Below, in pieces: positions 14,079 to 23,400 of a DNA stretch of 64,000 bases. This DNA is from Paenibacillus methanolicus. Its GTDB lineage: Bacteria; Bacillota; Bacilli; Paenibacillales; Paenibacillaceae. The notes beneath the pieces are model-generated. The model was not told the origin of the DNA. It ran no database searches and saw nothing but the letters and a program-made list of their open reading frames with translations. A program made the translations under genes and the position numbers. Positions within the stretch are counted from its first letter, which is position 1. Each line of letters starts with the position of its first letter. The stretch covers positions 310,001 to 374,000 of the forward strand of contig NZ_VNHS01000007.1 of the NCBI RefSeq assembly GCF_008124765.1, given 5' to 3'.

Positions 14079-15383
14079 TCAGTCCAGCTCGGCGCGAGTG
14101 AATAGATCGTGAATAAGCGCCTCATCCTCGCAGGCAGATTTGAACGCCCGTGCGAATTGTTCTACAGCGGCTCCGTTCGTCGAGTAGGCACAGAACATAT
14201 CTGCTTCCGGGTCCAAACGGATCGTGTCTGCGAGCTCCGGCATCCGCTCATGCAAGAACACCGCCGCCAGTGCTGCCCAATCATAACCGCTGCCTTCGAA
14301 CCCCTCGTCCGCCCGGCTGTCGAATAGCTTGGCCAAATAGCTGCCGACCGTCAGAATGACAGATTTGCCGCCATCATGCTGTTCCACGAGGATGAAAGGG
14401 GCCAAATCGTTCGGTTCTCCTTCATCGGCCAACGCCTCGGGCATGCTGTCATCCTCATCCATCACCAGACCGCGGATGAACGTCTCGAAGTCCGGCGCCA
14501 GGAAGGTAATCTCGTAATCGTCCTCCTGATCGACATGGATGACTTCGGGTTCGCCGTCCTTCCCGCAGTGACGGTAATCCAGCATTACGACATCGTGCCC
14601 TGCCGAAGGGCAGTCGCAGATGACCACGCCGATATCCGGATAGCCCCACTCTTCAATCATAAACGGACTGCCGAGATCGCCGCAGACAGAATAGCTTTTG
14701 TCGCGTCCGATTCCCATAATGCCCGTTATCGCGATGTGATCGTCAGCCCAAGAAGTAGGTTCATCTGTCGGAAAAGAGGTATAGCGGGGAACGCCCCCGT
14801 TCTGATGCTTCATCAGAGCGATGTAGGCTGCTGGCAGTTTATAGCCGAGTTCTTCTTCTACGGAAGCTATCAGCTCCTCCGTAGGCGGATCAGAGACATA
14901 ATGTTCGCTGGCATAGGGACTGTCTTCCCAGAAACGGTCGAGATCCATCCCTTCGAAAGGGATTGCTCCAGGGTCTTTATGCGGTTTGTCGCGTGTGCGC
15001 CGGGAGTCAGCCTTCTGTTGTTTTTGCCATTTTCTGCGGCTCCGGTCGAGCAACCAGGCTGCATGCCGATCGCCGGGATCCAGTTCCAGCGCGGTGCTTA
15101 GCACGCCTGCCGCTTCCTCATACCGCTTCAAATGATAATAGGCATAGCCTACTCGAAAATACCACAACGGATCATTGTTTCCCTGCTCCGCAATGCCAGC
15201 AAACTGTTCCAGTGCTTGTTCATACAAACTTAGATTGTTATAAGCTCGACCTATGCTGCCGATCATGTCGTAATCCCTGTCTGCTGGAGGAATCTTCAGC
15301 AAAGCGTCTACGATCTGCTGGTGTTCGTTATCCTCATGCCACTGCATGATCTGTGCGCGAAGCTCTTGTTCCATCGTTGCCAT
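14079..15383 (-). CDS. TPR - SUKH (SMI1/KNR4) - Imm51 poly-domain immunity-type protein
   Basis: 434 residues. Residues 40-110 carry TPR-like repeats (YEQALEQFAGIAEQGNNDPLWYFRVGYAYYHLKRYEEAAGVLSTALELDP). Residues 165-310 form a SUKH domain (PPTEELIASVEEELGYKLPAAYIALMKHQNGG, GIMGIG, DIGVVICDCPSAGHDVVMLDYR, FETFIRGL). Residues 330-434 match Imm51 (APFILVEQHDGGKSVILTV, DEGFEGSGYDWAALAAVFLHERMPEL, LDPEADMFCAYS). SUKH and Imm51 are each toxin-immunity families, so this looks like a poly-immunity protein. It is acidic and cytosolic. No toxin gene is near. Confidence 0.85.
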   Translation of the reverse strand: MATMEQELRAQIMQWHEDNEHQQIVDALLKIPPADRDYDMIGSIGRAYNNLSLYEQALEQFAGIAEQGNNDPLWYFRVGYAYYHLKRYEEAAGVLSTALELDPGDRHAAWLLDRSRRKWQKQQKADSRRTRDKPHKDPGAIPFEGMDLDRFWEDSPYASEHYVSDPPTEELIASVEEELGYKLPAAYIALMKHQNGGVPRYTSFPTDEPTSWADDHIAITGIMGIGRDKSYSVCGDLGSPFMIEEWGYPDIGVVICDCPSAGHDVVMLDYRHCGKDGEPEVIHVDQEDDYEITFLAPDFETFIRGLVMDEDDSMPEALADEGEPNDLAPFILVEQHDGGKSVILTVGSYLAKLFDSRADEGFEGSGYDWAALAAVFLHERMPELADTIRLDPEADMFCAYSTNGAAVEQFARAFKSACEDEALIHDLFTRAELD

Positions 15384-15684
15384 CAGCCTCCCAAGCGAAA
15401 CTATGATTTTCTCTATTTTACCAGAGAGAAGACTTTGAATGGGAATGTTTACCTTCGCCCATGAGGAATGAAAAATGAAAGCGCGATCGTGTTTGACTTC
15501 GTCGATGTAATAAGCTTTTAATGGCAGCCGTCCATGTGGAACGGCTGTTTTTTCATGGTTGCGCGCTAAGTCATAATCTTACAAACTTGCAAGGTGGATG
15601 TAAGGCAAATCGATCGCTTGGGCCAGCCTGGCAGGATAAGATGGGAACAAACGAAAATAGAGATGTTTAAAAAGGAGAATCGAG
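15384..15684. other. Intergenic region between divergent genes
   Basis: Apart from the hairpin at 15525-15553 I see nothing coding here. The promoters of the TPR-SUKH-Imm51 gene and of the esterase gene should lie here, but no strong boxes stand out. Confidence 0.3.
15525..15553 (+). terminator. Hairpin with T-run
   Basis: CAGCCGT and ACGGCTG flank a CCATGTGGA loop and are followed by TTTTTT. It reads as a terminator on the plus strand, yet no plus-strand gene lies just upstream. Confidence 0.6.
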
Positions 15685-17187
15685 ATGAGACTGTTTGAAC
15701 TGTTGCTTGTGTTGTCCAACATCGGCTTGTTAGCATGTACAGTCGTATTCAAAAAAGGACGGCGTAGAATTCCGGTATTCGTTGCAAGCGGGATCGCCAT
15801 GCTTGTACTGGTCATGCATTGGACGGTGGAAGGATACAGAGTTCAGCTGGCTTTCCCTTATGGCATAACGATCCTGTTTTTAGCCCTATCAGGTTATAGC
15901 TATTTTAAGAAAACCGGCCTCCCCAAAATCCCGCGATTCCTGTTGGGTTTAGCTTATACCGCAATAGCCGTCATGCTGGTCGTAACCGCGGGTGTCATGT
16001 ATGCATTTCCTGTGTTTAAACTACCTGAACCGACAGGCGAATTTAAGGTAGGAACGCAGACTTTTCATTTCGTGGATCCGAATAAGGAAGAGATCTTCGG
16101 CGAAACCAAAGACGGGAAGCGAGAATTGATGGTTCAGGTATGGTACCCGGCTCAAGCCGGCACCGGCAAGTACGCTCCCATGATTCCCGATACCCCGATT
16201 TTACGTTATATGGCCGCGGACTATGGCCTCCCCGGTTTTACTTTTCAACACCTGAAGTACGTATCCAGTCATTCTTATTCGGGGGCCGAAGTCAATTCGG
16301 CACAGACTTCATACCCGCTGATCCTTGCGAATCCCGGCAACGGCTCTTCCAGGTTCCTCCACACGTCGCAAGCCGAAAATCTCGCGAGTCATGGCTATAT
16401 CGTGGCCGTGATCGACCACACCTACAATACGTTTGCAACCAAGTTTCCGGACGGGCGAATCACGATCAGCACCACCGACGACGTATTCTCGCCCAGCGAT
16501 GATTACCCGACGAGTAGAGGAAATCGCGACAAGTTGGGAAAAATTCTAACCGACGACGTGGCGTTTGCGCTGGACCAATTCGAGCTTCTCCAATCGGGGC
16601 AGATTCCAAGCGATCTAAAAGGGAGGATGGATCTCGGTCATGTCGGGGTGTTCGGTCATTCCATCGGGGGAGCGACGGCCTATGACGCTGCTTACGATCC
16701 GCGAATCGCGGTTGGAATCGACCTGGATGGAGGGCTTTATCGACTGCGTGACAGAGAGGGGCTGCGAAAACCATTCTTGTTCATCAACTCGGAAAGCTAT
16801 TCCGAACAATTAAAAAGGGTGATGGATAACCGGGTCTACACGGATGAAGAGCTTAACCGTAAGGGTTCAACAAGAGAGTGGGAGGATCAAGTAGCGGAAG
16901 ATAAAAAGTTGGAACTTGAACGGATGCGCGAAGCGGTCGACGAAGGGGGACAAGTCCTTTATATCGAGCATACGGAGCATTTGAATTTTACCGACGTTCA
17001 GTACATTTCTCCGATCTTCAACCTGCTTGGCGTTACAGGAACGATAGCGCCCGAAAGAGCGAGCTCCGTTGTTAATGCCTATATGCTGGATTTCTTCGAT
17101 CTGTATCTGAAAAATCAAGGCGGAAGCTTAATGACAGGACCGGATAGCCGCTTTCCGGAGGCGAAGTTCGTAAACTCGTTACAATAA
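15685..17187 (+). CDS. Membrane-anchored PAF-acetylhydrolase-like esterase
   Basis: 500 residues. Three N-terminal transmembrane helices occupy residues 1-115. An alpha/beta-hydrolase domain of the platelet-activating-factor acetylhydrolase type follows. The nucleophile elbow is GHSIGG (about residue 325), preceded by MDLGHVGVFG; the acid is in DLDGG, and the probable catalytic His is in TEHLNFTD. The family hydrolyses short-acyl esters or phospholipids. The membrane anchor suggests action at the outer face. AAGGAG lies before the ATG. It appears monocistronic, and a hairpin follows. Confidence 0.83.
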   Translation: MRLFELLLVLSNIGLLACTVVFKKGRRRIPVFVASGIAMLVLVMHWTVEGYRVQLAFPYGITILFLALSGYSYFKKTGLPKIPRFLLGLAYTAIAVMLVVTAGVMYAFPVFKLPEPTGEFKVGTQTFHFVDPNKEEIFGETKDGKRELMVQVWYPAQAGTGKYAPMIPDTPILRYMAADYGLPGFTFQHLKYVSSHSYSGAEVNSAQTSYPLILANPGNGSSRFLHTSQAENLASHGYIVAVIDHTYNTFATKFPDGRITISTTDDVFSPSDDYPTSRGNRDKLGKILTDDVAFALDQFELLQSGQIPSDLKGRMDLGHVGVFGHSIGGATAYDAAYDPRIAVGIDLDGGLYRLRDREGLRKPFLFINSESYSEQLKRVMDNRVYTDEELNRKGSTREWEDQVAEDKKLELERMREAVDEGGQVLYIEHTEHLNFTDVQYISPIFNLLGVTGTIAPERASSVVNAYMLDFFDLYLKNQGGSLMTGPDSRFPEAKFVNSLQ

Positions 17188-17212
17188 CATCCGCTATTTC
17201 AGAATCGTCTAG

Positions 17213-17243
17213 GAGCAGTTTGCCGACGAGGCAGCTGCTCTTT
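17213..17243 (+). terminator. Hairpin after the esterase gene
   Basis: GAGCAG..CTGCTC outer stem with inner TGCC/GGCA pairing, followed by TTTG. It is a plausible but weak terminator. Confidence 0.5.
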
Positions 17244-17342
17244 GCTCGTTGAGGTGGAAAGACAAGGAGAAATGGATTGAATTATATAACATCAAGGTGC
17301 ATAATTATACAAATACAATGAGGTGAGGAGGAACCGAAATAG

Positions 17343-17951
17343 ATGAATTTAAGCTGTGAATCACTAGACATAAAAGAATATTTAACCCAGACAGACGAGA
17401 TCGATTATAATCACCCGTTGATTGCGGAATTGATTTCCAAGCTGGTAGCATCATCGCAGAACCAAGAAGATTTAATTAAACGATCCTATGAATTTGTCCG
17501 TGATGAAATTCATCATTCCTGGGATATCCAAAGTTCTAGAATTACTTGTTCCGCTTCGGAAACATTGGTTTATAAGGAAGGTATTTGCTATGCAAAAGCT
17601 AATCTTTTGTGTGCAATATTACGAGGTGCAGGCATACCGTCTGGCTTCTGTTATCAGCGATTGACGGTAGGGGACACTCCAGATACGGGTTATTGTATTC
17701 ATGCTTTAAACGCTGTTTATATACAGAAGTTAGATGCATGGATCCGCTTGGACGCACGAGGCAATAAACCTGGAATCCACGCAGAGTTTTCATTGCATGA
17801 AGAAAAACTTGCCTTTCCGATCCGCAAAGATTATGACGAGGCGGATTATCTGACCATTTATAGCATTCCGAATGCTAGGACGACCCAAGCTTTAAAACAG
17901 AACATCGACTGTATAAAAATGTATTTGCATGGTCTGCCTGATCAGTTGTGA
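17343..17951 (+). CDS. Transglutaminase-like cysteine protease-fold protein
   Basis: 202 residues with the transglutaminase-like core. The Cys is in EGICYAKANLLCAILRGAGIPSGFCYQ, the His in GYCIHALNAVYI, and the Asp in WIRLDARGNKPG. Together they form the expected triad. The short N-terminal helix region contains YNHPLIAELISKLV and RSYEFVRDEIHHSWD, typical of stand-alone cytosolic members. The ATG is preceded by GAGGTGAGGAGG. Its substrate is unknown. Confidence 0.85.
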   Translation: MNLSCESLDIKEYLTQTDEIDYNHPLIAELISKLVASSQNQEDLIKRSYEFVRDEIHHSWDIQSSRITCSASETLVYKEGICYAKANLLCAILRGAGIPSGFCYQRLTVGDTPDTGYCIHALNAVYIQKLDAWIRLDARGNKPGIHAEFSLHEEKLAFPIRKDYDEADYLTIYSIPNARTTQALKQNIDCIKMYLHGLPDQL

Positions 17952-17989
17952 TTACTCCATTCCCCGAGAAACTTGAATCAAGACACAGC

Positions 17990-18021
17990 GGCAGCCGGCC
18001 AGTCGATCGGCTGCCTTCTTC
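17990..18021 (+). terminator. GGCAGCCG-type terminator
   Basis: GGCAGCCG/CGGCTGCC stem with a ten-base loop, then TTCTTC. It follows the transglutaminase-like gene. Confidence 0.65.
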
Positions 18022-18197
18022 ATTGGGCTAAGTGCAGGATACCGTGGTGACGAGATAAGCCTATGGGGTTTAGGTTACGGCATGTTTTGGATGTTTGCGG
18101 CCATGCAGTAGGTCATCTAGAAGGGCAGGACACTGGGGAAATATGTTAATATTGGATTGTGATGCTTATGCCTATTCTGAAAGGAGATTCATTGAAC

Positions 18198-18602
18198 ATG
18201 CTAAGTGCTCAACAGGTGCTAACAAGTTATTTTCAAGCATTAGGAAGCAAGCAGATTGATAGCGTGATCGAATTGATTCATGATGAAGCGAAATTTATTA
18301 TTCTAAAAAAAGAGCCCTCCGATAAAGTCCCTTTATACGGTACATTTTATGGTAAAGAAGGTGTTAGAAAATATTTAAACCTCTTAGAGGAAACAGAACA
18401 AATAGAGCGGTTTACTCTACATAAACTCATCGGTAATCAGGAAGCGGCGTGTGCATGGGGGGAATTCCGAATCAAGGTCAACGTAACCGGAAAAGTATTC
18501 GATAGTGATTGGGCAATGGTTTGCGAAGTAGATCAAGGGAAGATAAAGTTTTTTCAAATCTTCGAAGATACGGCCGCGCTCGAAAAAGCGTTTAATTCAT
18601 AA
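18198..18602 (+). CDS. SnoaL/NTF2-like protein
   Basis: About 134 residues of the NTF2-like alpha+beta cone fold. The N-terminal helices LSAQQVLTSYFQALGSKQIDSVIELIHDEAKFII are followed by a beta-rich half (LYGTFYGKEGVRKYLNLLEE, GEFRIKVNVTGKVFDSDWAMVCEVDQGKIKFFQIFEDTAALEKAF). The family includes polyketide cyclases, isomerases and ligand-binding proteins. ATG 18198 lies 11 bases after AAGGAG, and TTG 18192 at 5 bases is an alternative. No partner gene suggests a substrate. Confidence 0.75.
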   Translation: MLSAQQVLTSYFQALGSKQIDSVIELIHDEAKFIILKKEPSDKVPLYGTFYGKEGVRKYLNLLEETEQIERFTLHKLIGNQEAACAWGEFRIKVNVTGKVFDSDWAMVCEVDQGKIKFFQIFEDTAALEKAFNS

Positions 18603-18657
18603 AAACGTTGCTTATCTGAAAGATAGATACGCAATCGTAGATGTGAGGGTGATTCGT

Positions 18658-19245
18658 TTGAAGCAAGGAATCATTGTGTTGATGAACGGAACTTCAAGTT
18701 CAGGGAAGACTAGTATATCTAGGGAACTGATGAATCAGAAAGAGATTCTTTTTCACCATTTATCAGTAGATGATTTTATCAAGGATTTTTTTAACAATAA
18801 ATTTTCAGATATTGAACCGGCAAGGGAATTAGATGAGCAAGTGATCGCACGAATAATGTTCGATCCTTTATTATCATTGTACTATTCGACAATTAAATTG
18901 TTTTCGGAAATGGGTTTGAATGTAATCGTAGATACTGTAATCGAGAATGACAAGTGGTTCAACGAGTGTCATGATCTATTTTTCGATCAGCCTACTTTAT
19001 TTATAGGGGTACTATGCTCGAAAGAAGAACTCAATAGAAGAGAGCAAGCAAGAGGAGATAGACACATTGGACTTGCAGCTTCACAGTTTAGCAAAGTATA
19101 TGGCAATGGTGAATATGACCTCGAAGTAAATACGGAAGAGATGAATCCGATAGAATGTGCCGAAAAGATATTGAGTTTTATAAAGTCCAACAAGGAATAC
19201 GAAGGATTTAAGAAATTAAGTAAAAGAAATGTTAGTGTTTCTTAG
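18658..19245 (+). CDS. Chloramphenicol phosphotransferase-like P-loop kinase
   Basis: 195 residues. The Walker A motif is LMNGTSSSGKTSIS near the N-terminus. VSVDDF-like LSVDDFIKDFF, VIVDTVIEND and SKEELNRREQARGDRHIGLAASQFSKVYGNGEYDLEVNTEEM match the CPT family. CPT of Streptomyces phosphorylates chloramphenicol; most Firmicute members have unknown substrates. I prefer TTG 18658, which follows GAGGGTGAT, over GTG 18643. Resistance should not be assumed from the fold alone. Confidence 0.78.
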   Translation: MKQGIIVLMNGTSSSGKTSISRELMNQKEILFHHLSVDDFIKDFFNNKFSDIEPARELDEQVIARIMFDPLLSLYYSTIKLFSEMGLNVIVDTVIENDKWFNECHDLFFDQPTLFIGVLCSKEELNRREQARGDRHIGLAASQFSKVYGNGEYDLEVNTEEMNPIECAEKILSFIKSNKEYEGFKKLSKRNVSVS

Positions 19246-19311
19246 AAGCGCTAAAGGGACGTGGGTTGAATAAAGCCACATCGGCAGCCAGCCTTCAGAG
19301 GAGGTTTGTCA

Positions 19312-19503
19312 TTGTTAGAAATTGAAAGGGTGAAAGAGAGACTTAGCCAATTAGATGAATCAGAAGCAAGAAGTCTGCTGCTAATCATCTACGCCAGGCT
19401 CGATACGGCAATACATGGCATTGGAACTGGCGGAGACCCCGTCATGAAGGAAACGGTGATGGATATATTCGATATTTACAAAAGGTTACCGAGCAAGAAA
19501 TGA
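19312..19503 (+). CDS. Small helical hypothetical protein, 63 aa
   Basis: TTG 19312 follows AGGAGG (19299-19304) at seven bases. The product is mostly helical (LEIERVKERLSQLDESEARSLLLIIYARLDTAIHG) with a C-terminal MKETVMDIFDIYKRL. The strong ribosome site supports expression. I do not recognise the family. It could be a small regulatory or anti-type protein, but no partner is visible. Confidence 0.6.
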   Translation: MLEIERVKERLSQLDESEARSLLLIIYARLDTAIHGIGTGGDPVMKETVMDIFDIYKRLPSKK

Positions 19504-19551
19504 CCGAGAGGTAACGAAGCTATCGGCGAACAATAGCTCGATACGACTTAG

Positions 19552-19582
19552 ATGAAGCTGCCGCGGCGATCGGCAGCTTCAT
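19552..19582. terminator. Perfect hairpin after the small helical protein gene
   Basis: 11-bp stem ATGAAGCTGCC/GGCAGCTTCAT with loop GCGGCGATC. No T-run follows. It belongs to the GCAGC hairpin family of this window, and the preceding CGAACAATAGCTC motif recurs near other hairpins. Confidence 0.5.
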
Positions 19583-19790
19583 TGCGTTAACGGGCAGCAT
19601 GGACTAGCTCTTGTTATTATGCTCGAGTTAATGGTAATATTTTACGGGAACGTGTGTTTGTTTTTTGTGTTCTCCAACGAATAGGGGGAATAGGCGTGGT
19701 TGAACTCATTGAAGAAGAGCCATTTTCGGTTACGCTCGCTATCCATCATTATGGGCACGCGGCTCCCATTTGTTTCGTTAAGGAGCCGAT

Positions 19791-20993
19791 GTGGATATGA
19801 TCCAATTGACGAACCGCCAGGCACGGCAATTTCTGCTAATGAAGCACGGGTTGTTGGGCGAATATCGTTTTACCGGAAAGCAGGGCATATTGGATTTTGC
19901 GCGGCAGGTCGGCTGCATTCAATACGATCCCATCGATGTTTGCGGAAAAAACGCCGAACTGGTGCTGCAGTCGCGAATCAAAGGATTTACCAAGGACATG
20001 CTCGCCGAGTTGCTGTATCAAGATAGAATCCTTGTCGATTATCCCGACAAGAATTTGGCCATTATCCCTGTCGAGGACTGGCCGTATTTTGAACGGTATA
20101 GGGAGGCCGCGAGGCAGCATGCCAAGCGCTATCCCGAAATGGAAGCGTTGATCGAACAAGTACGAGCTCACATCCAAAATCACGGTGTGCTAAGTTCGGA
20201 TGATCTTAAATTGGATGGAAATTTCGCGTGGCAATCGGCCATCCACTGGAGCGGCGGCAACAATGCATCCCGGTCGGTGCTGGAGCAGATGTACTCGACA
20301 GGCGAGTTGATTATCCATCACAAAAAAGGAACGCGTAAATATTATGATATCGCCGAGAAGTACATACAGCCCAATCTGCTGAATGCGCCGGAGCCCCTGG
20401 AGAGCGAGCTGGAGCATCACAAGTGGCGGGTACTGCGTCGAATCGGCGCGGTTGGCCTTTTATGGAATCGCGCATCCGATGCCTGGCTGAACATATGGGG
20501 ATTGAAAGCGGAGCAGCGCAACGAGGTTTTCCGCCAACTGTTGCACGAGGCTCGCATAGTTGCTGTTGCCGTGGAACAAATGAAGGATATTCTTTATTGC
20601 CGCGCGGAGGACTTGCCGCTGATCGAAGCCGTTCTGCAAAACCCCGCGCCGAAATGGCGTTGCGAGCTGATTGCTCCGCTCGATAATTTCCTATGGGACC
20701 GAAAACTGATCAATGAATTGTTTGGATTCGATTACACCTGGGAGATTTACACGCCTGCAATCAAACGGAAATTCGGCTATTATGTGTTGCCTCTCCTATA
20801 CGGAGAAAGCTTCATCGGACGAGCCGAGGTAATCGCGGAGCGTAAAGCCGGGACGCTCGTTGTTAAGAACGTCTGGTACGAGAACGACATAAAGCCGACA
20901 AAGCAATTGCGAACAGCGTTGCACAATTGCTTCGAGAATTTTGCATTATTCAACGGATGCGAGACGATTTCGATAGCGTCGATGAACGGATAG
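19791..20993 (+). CDS. AlkZ/YcaQ-like winged-helix DNA glycosylase
   Basis: 400 residues of the HTH_42/YcaQ family. LTNRQARQFLLMKHGLL, QGILDFARQVGCIQYDPIDVCGKNAELVLQSRIKGF and the C-terminal APLDNFLWDRKLINELFGFDYTWEIYTPAIKRKFGYYVLPLLYGESFIGR are the conserved blocks. Members such as AlkZ unhook interstrand crosslinks by base excision. The catalytic QxQ-like position here reads IQYD, as in the YcaQ branch. GTG 19791 follows AAGGAG by five bases; ATG 19797 is an alternative. The gene is monocistronic with no stress-gene neighbours. Confidence 0.8.
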   Translation: MDMIQLTNRQARQFLLMKHGLLGEYRFTGKQGILDFARQVGCIQYDPIDVCGKNAELVLQSRIKGFTKDMLAELLYQDRILVDYPDKNLAIIPVEDWPYFERYREAARQHAKRYPEMEALIEQVRAHIQNHGVLSSDDLKLDGNFAWQSAIHWSGGNNASRSVLEQMYSTGELIIHHKKGTRKYYDIAEKYIQPNLLNAPEPLESELEHHKWRVLRRIGAVGLLWNRASDAWLNIWGLKAEQRNEVFRQLLHEARIVAVAVEQMKDILYCRAEDLPLIEAVLQNPAPKWRCELIAPLDNFLWDRKLINELFGFDYTWEIYTPAIKRKFGYYVLPLLYGESFIGRAEVIAERKAGTLVVKNVWYENDIKPTKQLRTALHNCFENFALFNGCETISIASMNG

Positions 20994-21196
20994 TTCCAGC
21001 TCGGTTTTGAGCGCGGGTTTCGGATCATTGTGGGGCTGGGCATACTCTCGCTATTGATTTTCTCATTCGGACCCGCTCGATTTATTGGGTTTGTCGGAAT
21101 AATGCCTTTATGGACGGGGGGGTACACGGTTCTGCTTCATGAATAAATTGTTAGGCCGTATTTCGTGTAAGCTAACTGACAACGCGGTGAGCCGTA

Positions 21197-22895
21197 TCAC
21201 AGAGAAGCTTGGTCATTGAACGATCTGGAGACGATAGTAGCAAAATACAGATTTGCTGCCAAAGCGAAGGATTCGGTTAAGTTGATCATAAGAATGACGC
21301 GCAGCTGTCTTTTTGCTTCTAGCATAAAAGTTGGATTTAAAATTCCGCTAGTCCAAATATGCCTCAGGATAGAGGTGCCGATGTAGCCTTGGACGATTGC
21401 GCCGCTGTACCATTTGCCGGTCGGAACGTCTTGGAAAGGCGATTTGCCATTCGTCTTATGTAGCACCATGCACGAGACGAAGCAGCATCATCGCGAATTC
21501 TGCGCGCGCCAGCGCTTTTTTGGCGCCAGAATGCTGCTTTGCGCGCTCACCCCTTGAATCAATCCGTGCCAAAGCGCATTCGACATTCCGTCCGTCGCCC
21601 AATCGGCTACCTGCGCCCGATCCTGAAAGGAAGCTCGCTCAGGTGCGGATACGGTTAAATAATACAGCCGTTTGGCTGCCGCAGGCACGGTGCCGTTTCG
21701 GTATCCGGTCATGGTTACGACATGAACGCCGGGGGCCAGACCGTTCCAGGCGGTTACCCCTTTGGCATCGGTTACTTTCTTCTTGCCGTCGATGGTCACC
21801 GTTATGCCGGAAGCGAGTAATCCGCCTATCGCCGGATTCGACTTCCTAACCGTCAGCTTGAATGGCGTATGGGCGGATGGTCGTCCACTAACAGTCTGCC
21901 CGTTATATATCCATTCCTTTTCAATTTGATCTATCAGCTCGGTTTTATCGTTGCCGTAGTAGAGCAGCAGCGTGCCGCCCTCCTCGATATAGAGCCGGCC
22001 GGCCGCGTTTTCTTCGCACATCCAACTGCCGAATCGGCCATAGACGGCGGACCGCCAGCTACCTTGGCCTCCATATTGCCCGGCTTTAATTCCGGCAATC
22101 GAGGTCATGACCTGCTGACCTGAAGAATCTGTCTTCGTCTCATAGGCGATACCTGCATGTTTCAAATAGTGAATCGCGCCGTCGATGATGATCCATAACC
22201 GATTCCCCGCCGATGCGTACGAACTCTGACTGCTGGGGAGATAGAGCGATTAACGCCAATGCGTTCGATGTAACACTGCCTTTCTTGCTGCCTTTATCAG
22301 GCCAACTGCCAGTAGATAGCTGCTCCGATTGGATGCGAGAGAGCAACCTGTCCGAGTACCACGCCGTTCTGGCGAAAGGCGAAAACCATTGGTAGAGCGT
22401 GGACACGACATAGGCGGATACAAGCCCTGTCATCCCTTCTTCGGTCATGGCCGGGTGATTCATCGCCTTCGTATACAGATCGATGCCGGCGATATCGTTA
22501 ATGCTGCTTCCGCCTGCCGCGGCGTAGGCAATCGTTGTACGCGTCAGATCGGTCAGCTTGTCGAATTCGCCGCGGTTGTGAAGGATCAGGTCTGCTTTCG
22601 CTTCCTTAAACCCATCCGGCAAAGCGTGTCCATTCTTCGCAAAACCAACGGCTGCCCAATCCGGGAATGGCTTCTGATTATACAAGAGCCGCTCCGCTTG
22701 TTTTAAGGCTAATTCCATATCCGCAGGAAATGATGGCGAAGCGGTGGCGCTCCTCTTCGCTGCCGGAACCACGACTTGAGCGGGCTCCCCGTCAGTCGCC
22801 GCTACAAGAGAACCGCTTTGCGGAAGAAACAGGCTAATGGCCAACAAGGCACTTAACCCTATTGCAGCCAGCTTGTCCGATTTGAATCGGGTCAT
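21197..22895 (-). pseudogene. Decayed secreted protein: cyclase-like helical domain, DUF4430-like and SLH domain
   Basis: Reading on the minus strand, an intact signal peptide (LAAIGLSALLAISLFLPQSGSLVAA) starts at 22895. A squalene-cyclase/prenyltransferase-like helical region follows (LALKQAERLLY, QLSTGSWPDKGSKKGSVTSNALALIAL). The frame breaks near the G4 run at 22228-22231 and resumes as YASAGNRLWIIIDGAIHYLKHAG, then a DUF4430-like part (GTLLLYYGNDKTE), an Ig-like stretch, and an SLH motif that breaks again at LAPKK (near 21524) and once more near 21463. At least three frameshifts and a garbled C-terminus make it a pseudogene. It once encoded a cell-surface protein. Confidence 0.75.
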
Positions 22896-23400
22896 TCGCT
22901 ACCTCCCCTTTTTGAACACGTGTGCTCTGTCCTACTAACGCGCTTCTGGAAGAATTTGTCGCATAGTACGACGTGGCCCCAACGGGATCAATCGCTTAGT
23001 GTGCGAATATACTATTAAAGCCGTAAAGCGGGTAAGTAGAAGGGGCTCGTTACGCGCTCTCGAACAGCTTTAGGGCAATTTGCCTGTGTAACTGTTCCTT
23101 TTGTCATTGTAGTCGCTGGCTTAATTAGTATTGATGGCAGCCTTGAACGGAACTTGAACAATGACAAGATATTTATGGAGAATGATTAAACTATCTTGCC
23201 CTCTGCATGAAGGTAGACTTGCATAAATATTAAAATATGTCATCACAATTGAAAGAGTGTGGGGTTTCGTGATAAAACGCTATCCCTATCATAAACCCAT
23301 TTTTCTAAAAATAGTTTTTAGTCTAGCCGATGCCAAGCTATTAGTCCATGCTTAATAAAAACGACTCACGTACACTGAACCATCTTATAGGGAGGTGTCG
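22896..23400. other. Intergenic region upstream of the BclA-like gene
   Basis: About 500 bp without a supported gene. It becomes AT-rich towards the collagen-like gene. A sporulation (sigma-K type) promoter would be expected in the last 150 bases, but I cannot fix one with confidence. Confidence 0.3.

Noticed and set aside
18658-19245. Calling the CPT-like kinase a chloramphenicol resistance gene
   Set aside because: The fold matches, but most Firmicute members have unknown substrates and there is no resistance context.
19696-19800. A 34-codon ORF (GTG 19696) overlapping the start of the AlkZ-like gene, with a G-rich site upstream
   Set aside because: It has coding-like composition but no recognisable family and only a modest ribosome site. 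It could be a leader peptide, but I cannot support it.
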